DNA of 64,000 nt. Origin: Calditrichota bacterium (GTDB lineage Bacteria; Calditrichota; Calditrichia; RBG-13-44-9; J042). How positions within the stretch are numbered: position 1 is the stretch's first letter; every line of letters begins with the position of its first letter. Under the pieces are notes generated by a model. The model ran no database searches, was not told where the DNA came from, and saw only the letters and a program-made list of their open reading frames with translations. Below are positions 28,401-35,607 of this stretch, piece by piece. The position numbers were made by a program, and so were the translations under genes. Where the stretch lies: the NCBI GenBank assembly GCA_013150955.1, contig JAADJD010000038.1, positions 122,479 through 186,478 of the forward strand. Direction: 5' to 3'.

Positions 28401-31137
28401 CCTCATGCAAACGATTCTGCGCCGGCCCCACGATGTGGAAATGGCTAAAACGCTCCGCATCGAAGCCAATCCCCATATGTCGATCGCCCTGCCCCATGCC
28501 GGAGACCGGTATCTGCCCGGTGGAGGCCTCCTTGTCGATTTCCATCAAAATGTCCTCGGTCAAATAAATATCGGCCATCTCGGTCAGCTCCGGCGACCGC
28601 TGGATGATGGTGGTATCCCGCAAAAACTGCTTGCGGCTTTCCCAGTAGCGTTTTTCCTCCAGATCCACCGCGTGTTCAATCAATTCATCAATGTATTCCC
28701 GTTCCGCCTGAATGGCCTTGTTCTGGGGACAGAAATTGATGCAGGCGTTGCACAGGGCACAGTTCTCATCCAGCAGAACCGGAATTTCCCGCGGTTTCCC
28801 GATGCGCGCACCATAGGTGCAGGCATTTTCGTGGGCACACATGCCACAACGGATGCAGGTTTCGGGATCGATGAACAGTTTTCCGTAGGGAAATCCCCGC
28901 GGATAAATAATTTTCAATCCGTGCTCCAGATGGGAGCGTTCTTCCTTCTGTTCCGCCAGGGTGTGTTCCCGGTACAGGGGACTCTGCTTCATGATGTCCC
29001 AGAAGCGCTCGATGAAATCGGACTTTTCCTCCTGGGAAATCCCCAGAGCCAGCTGGAAGCGGGTATCGGCTTCCACCAGATCGAACATACGCGTCAGGGG
29101 AATATCGGTGGGACACACGCGGGTGCAGTTGTCACAACGGGTGCAGACCAGGAATCCCAGCGCTTCCTGCTGACTGATCGTTTCCCCGCGAGCCAGGCGA
29201 ACGGCCGTCTTTCGCCGGGTGATGGGGGTGGCCACTCCCAGCAGTCCGAAAACGTCGCTGGTGGGACACACCCGCTCACAGCTGTCGCACTCGGCACAAT
29301 TCACCGCCATTTGCAAAATGGGATCGCGCTGGGTCTCCAGCCGGGGTGGAATGACCCGTGGAAAAATCAGTTTATTCAATTTCCAGAACAATCGGGGGAT
29401 GGAATACAGAGACATGCGGCGCCCATTCTCCTGGCCCCGCTGAAGCAGGCGCACGCCGTATTCCATGAAAATTGGGGTGAGCTTTTGAAATATTCGCAAA
29501 CTGAGCTTGCGACCCACCGGATTGACGAATTTTACCTGATTTATCAGCCGATGGGGATCCTGTTCTTTTTTCAACGCCCATAATTGTTGTACACGACCGG
29601 CCTGTCCTGGGCCCTCCATGCGCTTCATGAACGGCAAATTCCAGATGCCCACCCCATAGGGTCGGCCCCCAAAATGAATGGCCGCCTGCGTCATAAAGGG
29701 TACCAGTCCCAGATAGGTTTTGTGACGCAGGGTATCGGTATTGGCCAGCAAAATGGTCTGCAACAAAATTTCTCCACCGTTCAGGACATGGCCTTCGGTT
29801 TTCACGGGATTTTGTGTCCAGTCAGAAATGGCCGACTGAATGAAGGCCATGTATTCCGGGAAGCGGGCCAGGGGGACAATCGTTTCGCTGACCAGCATGG
29901 AAGGGCCTTTTTGCTTCATCTGCACCGGCTGGTAGCGGTGATCCCACAGCTTATGAGCCACCGATGCAGGCAGGCGATCGTACACCAGCCCCTGATAGCG
30001 CCGCCTCTCCCGCGAAGCACTGAACAATGGATATTTCAGCGCCGCCTGATAGTCCTCCCGGGTATCGAATTCCAGCACCACGGTGTGGTTTAGATCCTTC
30101 AGCTGCTCCACCACTTCCTGCTCCGCACGGGCACGGCGAATGAGCAGATCGTCCTCCTTCTCCAGCGCCCGATTCAGCTCCTGCTGCAATTTCTCCTTCT
30201 CAATTTCATAGGTGGTGATCAGGTAATTGCGATCGAAATACAGGATGGACGTGGGGCGCAATCCCCAGGCCTGGATCAGCTCCACAAACCGCTGAACGGA
30301 CTGGGCATTGGGGAAGGAAAAGGCAAACGGCTTGGAGACGTACGTCAGCGGCTGTACCCGGAGGGTTATTCCCGCAATAATACCCAGCTGGCCCTCGCTG
30401 GAAAACAGTTGATCAAAGGCTTCGTGCCCGGGATGTACGCTGATCCATTCCCCCTGCGGATTTAACAGCAGAATGGCCTCCACCGATTGCCGCACGTGAC
30501 CGTATTTATAGGCACCCAGTCCCAATCCACCGGTCGCCACCCAGCCGCAAATGGTTCCCGAATGGGGATTGGTAATATCCTGCCGTAAGGTAAATCCCTT
30601 TTGCCGCAGGTATTTGCGCATGTCCGCAAAAATAACGCCCGGCCCAACCGTCAACAGATTCTCCGCCGCATGCAGATGATAAAAATCCAGATGGGACAGA
30701 TCCAGAATCACCTCGTGGTTCATAGGAACCGCGCCGCCAAACGGCCAGGTACCCGCCCCCCGAATGGTATAATGCAGGCGATGTTGCCCGGCATACCGAA
30801 CGAACTGGCGCAAATCCTCCAGCGTGCCAGGACGCACCACAAAGCGGGCACGAATGGTCAGCAACACTTTCTTAAAAAATTCGGGAATGAAAGCCGTTCC
30901 CGAATCATTATGGTAAATGCGCTGTTGTACGTCAGACAGGGAGAACAGAACACTGGCATCGCTCAACAGGCCCCGCAACTCCGTATAAACGGGATCGCGT
31001 TCCAGGCCCTGCCCATCCTTTAATTCCGGGAACTTTTCGAACAACAGATCCAGCGCCTGATGTTGCGCCCGTACCCGATGCGCTGCCGATTGCTGAAACA
31101 GGGGATCAAAATAGGAAGAAATTGCCGAATTGCTCAT
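22468..31137 (-). CDS. Giant FAD-oxidase / polyferredoxin / permuted glutamate synthase fusion protein
   Basis: This is one uninterrupted 2889-residue frame. Domain order: a GlcD-like PCMH FAD domain (about 90-265, TIRGAGTWPFGGAVP) with its oxidase C-terminal part to about 560; two [4Fe-4S] motifs (CAECDSCERVCP at 614, CTRCDNCTRVCP at 665) and two more (CIRCGMC at 761, CALCNACINFCP at 793); a degenerate barrel like the GltB central domain (about 870-1260); the FMN-binding synthase domain (about 1385-1845; GSIGLDS, DTGEGG, GPRGGTGASP, FVSGGIRTYEDV) with a cluster motif Cx5Cx3C at 1825; a class-II glutaminase domain from Cys1930 (NCGVAAVIG, HVRLATGS, THNGETTNYE, TDTE); and a GXGXG beta-helix (about 2640-2800). 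Canonical GltB has the glutaminase domain first. No gltD neighbour is present. Inferred role: glutamine plus 2-oxoglutarate to two glutamate, using electrons from an organic acid. The start is ATG at 31137; an adjacent TTG is possible. Confidence 0.85.
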   Translation of the reverse strand: MSNSAISSYFDPLFQQSAAHRVRAQHQALDLLFEKFPELKDGQGLERDPVYTELRGLLSDASVLFSLSDVQQRIYHNDSGTAFIPEFFKKVLLTIRARFVVRPGTLEDLRQFVRYAGQHRLHYTIRGAGTWPFGGAVPMNHEVILDLSHLDFYHLHAAENLLTVGPGVIFADMRKYLRQKGFTLRQDITNPHSGTICGWVATGGLGLGAYKYGHVRQSVEAILLLNPQGEWISVHPGHEAFDQLFSSEGQLGIIAGITLRVQPLTYVSKPFAFSFPNAQSVQRFVELIQAWGLRPTSILYFDRNYLITTYEIEKEKLQQELNRALEKEDDLLIRRARAEQEVVEQLKDLNHTVVLEFDTREDYQAALKYPLFSASRERRRYQGLVYDRLPASVAHKLWDHRYQPVQMKQKGPSMLVSETIVPLARFPEYMAFIQSAISDWTQNPVKTEGHVLNGGEILLQTILLANTDTLRHKTYLGLVPFMTQAAIHFGGRPYGVGIWNLPFMKRMEGPGQAGRVQQLWALKKEQDPHRLINQVKFVNPVGRKLSLRIFQKLTPIFMEYGVRLLQRGQENGRRMSLYSIPRLFWKLNKLIFPRVIPPRLETQRDPILQMAVNCAECDSCERVCPTSDVFGLLGVATPITRRKTAVRLARGETISQQEALGFLVCTRCDNCTRVCPTDIPLTRMFDLVEADTRFQLALGISQEEKSDFIERFWDIMKQSPLYREHTLAEQKEERSHLEHGLKIIYPRGFPYGKLFIDPETCIRCGMCAHENACTYGARIGKPREIPVLLDENCALCNACINFCPQNKAIQAEREYIDELIEHAVDLEEKRYWESRKQFLRDTTIIQRSPELTEMADIYLTEDILMEIDKEASTGQIPVSGMGQGDRHMGIGFDAERFSHFHIVGPAQNRLHEGDPDEELSVTLGRRYRYCRFDEAGNLHNPEFPTLKLKSPILYNAVPLESNGRVELAFIKVAEQQGTLVVIKFNRFLEYYDFWKEEGGYTQLPPVIVPRFDQELIDHLQVHPHVTREFLTDLWGMPMFEVLYHPKMDQTVEFIRNSVAATNGKSPLICGYLEVSEYDIIGGMEILPHLQQKIEDFLKLGVDVIHIHGLRNKDNYFVTSQAVRAIHHYLLASGRRHLVSLIASGGIRLASDSQKTIQRGAAATLIDFAALLALDPYAYRAILERKTTTEKLMNLDIDWAVQRLNNQMESRKVQILEVLGAAGFKDLKKTVGEEGRLIDFYELEERIQKQIFEDERRLEVYERLNRELIEAEPLPEDASPRYTELKQRVVPLRPPHDFYHLDEVNLSVYHRDHVWPGEVIETLGRMAAGDLQMAELRNVKGTGLLGDGFDVMKILYQRDPDRIPEEELDRVKTAVMLDKDLILRAPWMFGGKSVGSIGLDSWRAHVIAARELGIQYDTGEGGYPTCFFLNRKGEPIFFTEPDIQVMKPYFQHDRHYTVREIKEILQKNGITPEKHPRIFETLNQYPELQPFLFYVVVDKEDEPYVSTELKTGLFGVTKETIKKARRVVIAYSQGAKMGIGGHILAQKVNKLVAYLRGVEGLEYLDNEKIQQLIQKIEKIEREAHHPLKAVAQEASPHLQRAYDENEIFPELKHWLWQIQQTAYQLNAEGKLDPIEFEHILRLTEEVIGLSYTSIISPFPFHNCYSIEDVKAFIDIVRMINPRAVVSVKVSPSVDIEFIAAGLGRIAKDNTEEVLREKAREIQDNTVELSRVLSEYARKYGMKIELWLDGPRGGTGASPNIIKGQMGMHIEYAIPLIHDRLVQDGLRNYVKFFVSGGIRTYEDVIKAIALGADGVIWGTAPMVAIGCDRNRNCHDGCSRGIATSNLIMQNLRDVEKNSRQMINAFLIMQMQVIRALAGLGFRDIRELRGRFDKIQWLGLKERVDFRIRQYRDYLKQRAAQKEAVHPTGQSNCGVAAVIGTHNIPSYVLDRTLAAMKNRGMDGVGVGKTLCFPEFPDHYAYRIMVKGKLQLEVEDALRRQGEVPADEAEFRYQARQVLLRYRSKLAEKIKKVFLDPYFDFAGETEIEKVREPYKRDSRGRERDYREFGNENTDPGDVYRFFVRVKPRVLQEFIEQEILLSPRFAYIREYFPDVKAHNYRSHEKFLRKAEDLFVFNHSVMLTQILYVWEVEPESWVQFVKANRAFKEYLPVLTQSDPLSDEFIDIYGETFLYLLRDFIRTHPWRWHKEKYRQRIRRIAAVMSCGKNFAVWKTAGREIPWDTPPSPNNIIHVRLATGSIVEQMNAHPFAKLHTALTHNGETTNYETLKQRVEQFGLPPLATTDTEVASLKFHLLAEELEYPDWALFESFSPTTGDDLALMPPEIRQQLEEVQRVEFTSSPDGPYQYLCLRHLPDRRVTERVDLKDPADLRPSTTAFWVDERNGETRAFSIIASEEQAIQQMLELLDQEGLIDGAAADRVLVSNGMISRYHYDEQGRITRYELIDRYGQPLPLEKFGQHYSLRRQALKTPANAPELEAIIQDGLSRDGESRVTFLCRWVEEQLPEWDFNTYRWVFTRMMQLAEDAHVADVNRIFTYFIDYLRRMNTGEKAKSSLLDVTRKLFYQWLDELADRQPDRWVRATRQQTEVPMARDPERQTLLIDASGFAAEGTDPQRSLAAFLSLAYDRGWRRFILYRVNGQRLISTAVMGQGDTDDVEMDVYGIPGEYFGAFMQGGTIRLHGNAQNFCAMTMHHGNLYVFGNAGKVCGYASKGGSVFILGDIVDRAWTNSVNDPRCQELKVHILGSASKYCGESLMGGRFFFGGMYFDSQGRLRIQERPYRGTKLLGGASRGKMLFFDPYDRLHPRQYTHGKLEQIEPREWPRWQQMVLDTLQLAGVHVEEHRGVYRFVADDRVFEIAPNLFKLVVPKGGLKGYESH

Positions 31138-31446
31138 CAAAATATTCCAATTTTGTTTAATTTGAATTTCACAATTTCAAAGGGAGCCAAAATTATGCCC
31201 GAATGAACATCATTTTTTTGCAAACCATCAAAATTTAAAAATCAATTTTACGAAGAAAATCTACCAATTAAAAATCGGAAAATTTTTTCTGAAAATGAGG
31301 AAAAAGCGGAACTTGTGGAACCCGGAAAGGATTGCGAACGATGCGGTCAATATTTTCCATGGGGAATGCCGCAGATTACAAGCCTGCGGTACCTTTCCCT
31401 TTCCTTTCAGAAGAATCCGCCGTTTTTCCGGAGAAAAAGCAATCCA
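31138..31446. other. Intergenic region upstream of the glutamate synthase fusion
   Basis: These 309 bases hold no gene that I can support. The stretch directly upstream of the giant gene is AT-rich and should carry its promoter, but no pair of clear -35/-10 hexamers stands out. No element copy is present here. Confidence 0.5.
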
Positions 31447-32043
31447 TCAGGGCTCGTAAATATCGCTGAATCGCCGACGCGTGCGCTGCACATCCTTCCA
31501 GAATTTTACCTTGTAATAGATGGAGTCCAGGCGGGAGACGGAAATGCCAAATTGCCGGGCCACTTTTTGTTCCAGCTCGGTGGTCGAATCCAGTGGGGGA
31601 ATGCCGTACTTAAACAGGGTATCCAGATAGCAATTGTACACACAAATTTCCCAGTCGCTGGGTGCCGTCAACCAGGACGAATCCGGCTTCCAGTCTCGTA
31701 AATCCCACAAAATGCCTTTACCCGGTTTATACACGCATCCGGTCTTGGATTCGGTGCCAATGGGATCCGTTTCCTTAAACACATAGACATAGGTTTTGCG
31801 TTTGGGGGGATCGGTACCCGGGAAAAAGAGCATCAGTCGAATTTGTTCCATTAATTCCGCGGTGGTTAAAAACGGGGGAACCATGATTTTGATGGTGTTA
31901 AAAAACGGGCCGTAATCCTGGTAAATAATCTGGTATTGGATGTTTAACGTGTCCCACATGGAAGGCTGAGCCTTAGAGATTCCGGTCAACCCCAGCAGAA
32001 TGGCCACGATTAGGACACGTACGTGCCTGTTCCATTTCCCCAT
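31447..32043 (-). CDS. Exported hypothetical protein
   Basis: This 198-residue protein has an N-terminal signal peptide (RVLIVAILLGLTGISKAQ, cleavage likely after KAQ). The mature part is a mixed sequence with many aromatic residues and two Cys close together (EICVYNCYLD), plus a basic C-terminus (QRTRRRFSDIYEP). No family is recognised. GGTGAG precedes the ATG. It is followed by element R7 and the exported kelch protein, in a run of secreted proteins. Confidence 0.65.
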   Translation of the reverse strand: MGKWNRHVRVLIVAILLGLTGISKAQPSMWDTLNIQYQIIYQDYGPFFNTIKIMVPPFLTTAELMEQIRLMLFFPGTDPPKRKTYVYVFKETDPIGTESKTGCVYKPGKGILWDLRDWKPDSSWLTAPSDWEICVYNCYLDTLFKYGIPPLDSTTELEQKVARQFGISVSRLDSIYYKVKFWKDVQRTRRRFSDIYEP

Positions 32044-32180
32044 GGCTCACCGCAATCTTTCTGTTTTAAGAATAATAAGGCCTGGCGTCGGACATTTCCA
32101 CAAAAAAATGGCGGGCAATTAATTTTTTCCTGGTTTTCAGCAGTTGACGGTACCAGTCAAATCTCGACGGGTGATTTCAT

Positions 32181-32345
32181 CCCAGATTAAGCATTAGAAC
32201 CACGAATTACACGAATTAACACCAATAAAAATAATAAAATGCACTTGATTCTATCTGGATGAAAATGTTTGCCCGGATATATTCGCTATTTTGTTGATTT
32301 TTTTCGAATTCATTCGCGTGATTCGCGGTTTAATCATCATTTGGG
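32181..32345. mobile_element. Miniature inverted-repeat element, copy R7
   Basis: This 165-bp single copy in reverse orientation starts CCCAGATTAAGCATTAGAAC and ends ATCATTTGGG. The core GGATATATTCGCTATTTTG is the first subfamily. The flanks TTCAT and TTAAA do not match. It lies between the two exported protein genes; the rest of the gap holds nothing evident. Confidence 0.85.
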
Positions 32346-32385
32346 TTAAAACGAACTGAAGTCGATGGCCTGGAGTTACTGGATA

Positions 32386-33771
32386 CTATTTTAAAACCAC
32401 CATTTTCCGGATGGTGGTTTGGTCATTTACTCTGAGCACATAAAAATAGGTTCCCGATGGTAATAGAAAAGAGGACACCCTTACCTGATAAAAGCCCGGC
32501 AAATGCCGCTCATCCACCAAAACGTCCACCTCCCGACCCAGAAGATCATATATCTTCAGACTCACATGAGAGCTCAGCGGCACATAATAACGGATGATCG
32601 TTTCGCCATTAAAAGGGTTCGGGTAGTTTTGGAACAACTGAAATCTGGCTGAAAGATTTGGGGAATCGTGAATAATACCGGTTAAATCCGGATCGTAAAT
32701 CTCACACATTTCTGTGGGGAAAACAAGTGGAATACCTGTGGTATCCGTCCAGGAACGGCCACCAATACTCAAAATGCGTCCATCCGGAAGCAGATTCATG
32801 GTTGGGATCTCTTTGACAACGGGATAAGATCCCAAATAAACCGGCTGGAAGTTCTCCGGATCATACAACTCCCAGGTAATATTCACCGACCCACCCGCAA
32901 CCAGAATTCTTCCATTGGGCAACAATAAGGAGTAATGACTTATTCTTCCTTCAAACATATCCCCAACCCTTTGCCAGCTATTATTTTCAGGATCGTAAAG
33001 CTCACAGGAAGATAACCATTTGCGACGCTCCCTATCCCTTCCTCCCATGACCAAAACCCTTCCATCTGGAAGCAATATATCCGAATGCCGCTCCCTGGAG
33101 GAATCCAGTTCGGCGGCAAGCTGCCATTGCCCGGTATTCGGATCGAACAGCTCGCACCTCTTGACACTGGAACCGCCCACAACCAAAACCCGGCCATCCA
33201 TCAACAGGGTCGCCGTATGCCCTTTCCGCCCATAACGCATCGAATCAACGAATTGCCACCGTTCCAACCAGGGATCATAAATCTCCGCGCTTTTCTCATA
33301 GGGATAAGATAAACCCACAAATCCGCCCGTCACCAGCACCCTCCCATCCGATAAAAGCGTCGCGGTAAAAAAAGAATTCCTTTCCGTGTTCAATGAATCC
33401 GTCCACCGCCATTGCTCCGTTTCGGGATCAAAAATCTCGCAACTGCGGTTCTTATAACCCCCAATGGCCAATACTTCTCCTGTGTGCAATAGCACCAGCT
33501 TATGATTGGCCCGTCCACTGTTCATATTCGATGTATAGCGCCATTTGCCAGTGGATACATCATAGATCTCACAACTATCAGTAGGAGATTCCCTGTATAT
33601 GCTCCATCCACCGGTGACCAATACATCCCCACCTGGCAATACCACAGAGGCGTGTCCCTGCCTGGGGATACGCATCGAATCCGCAGCAATCCAGCCCCCA
33701 TATTGCTGGGAATAAGTGGATAAAGAAATACCGAATACCCAAAATAGAGAGAAAACAATATATCTTTTCAT
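32386..33771 (-). CDS. Exported kelch-repeat protein with Por-type sorting tail
   Basis: This 461-residue protein starts MKRYIVFSLFWVFGISLSTY, a signal peptide ending near YSQ. It has about seven kelch-type blades, recognisable as DGRVLVMGGRDRE, DGRVLVVGGSSVK, NGRILVAGGSVN and DGRILSIGGRSW, each with CEIYDPE-like strands; together these predict a beta-propeller. The C-terminus is a FlgD-like sorting module (NYPNPFNGETIIRYYVPLSS, IYDLLGREVDVLVD, SGTYFYVLRV). It is likely secreted or cell-surface, binding an unknown ligand. AAAGGA lies very close to the ATG at 33771; an in-frame TTG at 33783 is an alternative. The gene follows the next one by 18 bases, forming an operon. Confidence 0.83.
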   Translation of the reverse strand: MKRYIVFSLFWVFGISLSTYSQQYGGWIAADSMRIPRQGHASVVLPGGDVLVTGGWSIYRESPTDSCEIYDVSTGKWRYTSNMNSGRANHKLVLLHTGEVLAIGGYKNRSCEIFDPETEQWRWTDSLNTERNSFFTATLLSDGRVLVTGGFVGLSYPYEKSAEIYDPWLERWQFVDSMRYGRKGHTATLLMDGRVLVVGGSSVKRCELFDPNTGQWQLAAELDSSRERHSDILLPDGRVLVMGGRDRERRKWLSSCELYDPENNSWQRVGDMFEGRISHYSLLLPNGRILVAGGSVNITWELYDPENFQPVYLGSYPVVKEIPTMNLLPDGRILSIGGRSWTDTTGIPLVFPTEMCEIYDPDLTGIIHDSPNLSARFQLFQNYPNPFNGETIIRYYVPLSSHVSLKIYDLLGREVDVLVDERHLPGFYQVRVSSFLLPSGTYFYVLRVNDQTTIRKMVVLK

Positions 33772-33789
33772 TTCCTTTATCAACCGGAT

Positions 33790-34686
33790 CTACCGCATCA
33801 AAATCATCCTTTTTGCCGACACAAAAACGCCATTAATTTTCATTACATACAGGTAAATCCCACTGGACAAATCCCAGGCCTCAAAATCCACCAAATAGTT
33901 CCCCGGATAATGGACTTTAGAAACCAGCGTTGCGATTTGCCGACCCAGGCCATCGTAGACGATGATTTCCACAAACGCTTTTTCTTTTATCGTATAAGGG
34001 ATTTGCGTAACACCCGGATTAAATGGATTGGGAAGGTTTTGATGCAGGATGAAATCGTCTAAATATGCCTCGTCCGCGGGGGGAATGAATGTTGGCTTTT
34101 TATACAGCACAATCGCTTCCATCATAAAATCGCAGGCGTGATGCCACTTTTGTTCCTCTTTAGAATAGAAATAGCTATTCCCATATTTTTGAGCAGGAGT
34201 ATCGATTGATATTGTACTAAACACATCGAAAACGTTTTGCTCGAGCAAAATCCAGAAGGTATCCTCAATAGAAATATTCCTTAATCCCACACTGGTTAGA
34301 TCCACCTCCTTAAAAATTTTTATTCCATTGTCAGCAAATGTTGGGTTGTATTCACCATCCTGAACAGAAAACCAATACTTATAGACCTGGTTCTCCGACG
34401 AAGGAAATCTCCCACCCAAATGAATTGAATACGATACACTATCATACGGCTTGCCATATTGAACCCGGAAGGCCAATATATCATAAACGACGTATCCGGA
34501 GTCCCTGGCGTTGCTGTCCGCCTTAAACAACACCGCAATGGGGCTCCTCTCTTCCGATTGAAAAACATAAGCACAAAAATTTCCAGAATCGGGTACATAT
34601 TCGTAATAATATTTCAGGGTGTCCAATCGTTGAGAATATGCATTATACATGCATAAAAAAAGCATAAACGCAATCACCCGATACAT
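33790..34686 (-). CDS. Exported protein with Por-type sorting tail
   Basis: This 298-residue protein starts MYRVIAFMLFLCMYNAYSQ (signal peptide), with GGAG 8 bases before the ATG at 34686; an in-frame ATG at 34716 lies further upstream without such a site. The middle 190 residues are unassigned beta-rich sequence. The tail is typical: NLPNPFNPGVTQIPYTIKEK, YDGLGRQIATLVS, SSGIYLYVMKINGVFVS. It is the first gene of a pair with the kelch protein. The function is unknown; export by a sorting-tail pathway is inferred. Confidence 0.75.
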   Translation of the reverse strand: MYRVIAFMLFLCMYNAYSQRLDTLKYYYEYVPDSGNFCAYVFQSEERSPIAVLFKADSNARDSGYVVYDILAFRVQYGKPYDSVSYSIHLGGRFPSSENQVYKYWFSVQDGEYNPTFADNGIKIFKEVDLTSVGLRNISIEDTFWILLEQNVFDVFSTISIDTPAQKYGNSYFYSKEEQKWHHACDFMMEAIVLYKKPTFIPPADEAYLDDFILHQNLPNPFNPGVTQIPYTIKEKAFVEIIVYDGLGRQIATLVSKVHYPGNYLVDFEAWDLSSGIYLYVMKINGVFVSAKRMILMR

Positions 34687-35112
34687 TGGATTTTCTCCGT
34701 AAATTTTTAATTTCATTTCTTCGAATTTTAAAACTCACCCGGAAATGCGGTTTAAAAGCATATCTAAAATTCCCTGATAAATTTGAAAGATTCGAAGAAA
34801 TAAGAAGTAAGACGATGAATGAAAATTCGTATTTTCATTCCTATCTATCGTTTGCCCACCCGAATTCTTCTGCATCCGGTTTGGTCTTTCCTGGGGGCAA
34901 TTCCACCTGTAAGGATCCGTTCAAGAAATGCGATTTCATTTTAATGAATATTTTCTTTGTTTTCAATAAAGAATCGATGGACAACTCATTTTTTTTAACG
35001 ATATGGCCATTGCCACACCACCGCTTTCACCCGCGACAGGCCGTTTATCCCTCACCAAACGCAACAATTTCAAACAGTCTCATTTTTTAGAATCTCATAA
35101 GCCCGGTTTAAA
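34687..35112. other. Intergenic region with no supported gene
   Basis: A plus-strand frame (34686-35090) is open here but lacks a ribosome-binding site and recognisable composition. The sequence should contain the promoter of the minus-strand sorting-tail pair. Nothing else stands out before element R8 begins. Confidence 0.45.
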
Positions 35113-35447
35113 CCCAGATTATGCAATAGACCACGAATTGCACGAATTAACACAAATAAAAATAATCTCAAATAAAGCGTTAAACCACGAATCACGCGAA
35201 TGAATTCGAATAAAATCAACAAAATAGCGAATATATCCAAGAGAACATTTTCATCCAGATAGAATCAAGTGTATTTTATTATTTTTATTGGTGTTAATTC
35301 GTGTAATTCGTAGGCTATCGCATAATTTGGGATAATCAAATCCATTAGATCAGATCTAAATGAAAATTTCTTTCGGGGTATATTTGCGATTCTGTGGATA
35401 TGGTTTGGGTTCATTCACGTAATTCGCGGTTTTATGCATGATTTGGG
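35113..35447. mobile_element. Miniature element copy R8 interrupted by a second copy
   Basis: The host copy starts CCCAGATTATGCAATAGACC at 35113, runs to AATAAAAATAAT at 35166, and resumes after the insertion with ATAATCAAATCC, a diverged core (CTAAATGAAAATTTC, TATTTGCGATTCTGTGGAT) and a right end at GCATGATTTGGG (35447). The host is more diverged than the inserted copy, which fits an older element. Confidence 0.9.
35167..35331. mobile_element. Inserted miniature element inside R8, with ATAAT target duplication
   Basis: This 165-bp element starts CTCAAATAAAGCGTTAAACC and ends GCATAATTTGGG. It is inserted in host copy R8 and flanked by exact ATAAT repeats at 35162-35166 and 35332-35336. Removing it and one ATAAT restores a continuous host consensus. 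This demonstrates precise ends and a 5-bp target duplication. Confidence 0.92.
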
Positions 35448-35527
35448 ATTAAGGGGAGGGGGAGAACAGGGGATCCGGGACATCAATGGATAACCTAAAG
35501 ATTGCGCCCTGCCGGATGTACAAACAA

Positions 35528-35559
35528 GATGGCCGCAAAGACCCCTCTTTGCGGCCATC
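35528..35559 (-). terminator. Terminator of rng
   Basis: A perfect 14-bp stem (GATGGCCGCAAAGA at 35528-35541, TCTTTGCGGCCATC at 35546-35559) with a CCCC loop; read on the minus strand it is followed by TTGTTTG. It lies about 50 bases after the rng stop. Confidence 0.88.
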
Positions 35560-35607
35560 AGCAAACGAACCGATGAGACTTGCAGGTTCACCTCAACGGA
35601 TTCCCCG

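Noticed and set aside
34686-35090. A 134-codon plus-strand frame
   Set aside because: No start signal and no recognisable domain; it lies in the promoter region of a minus-strand gene.
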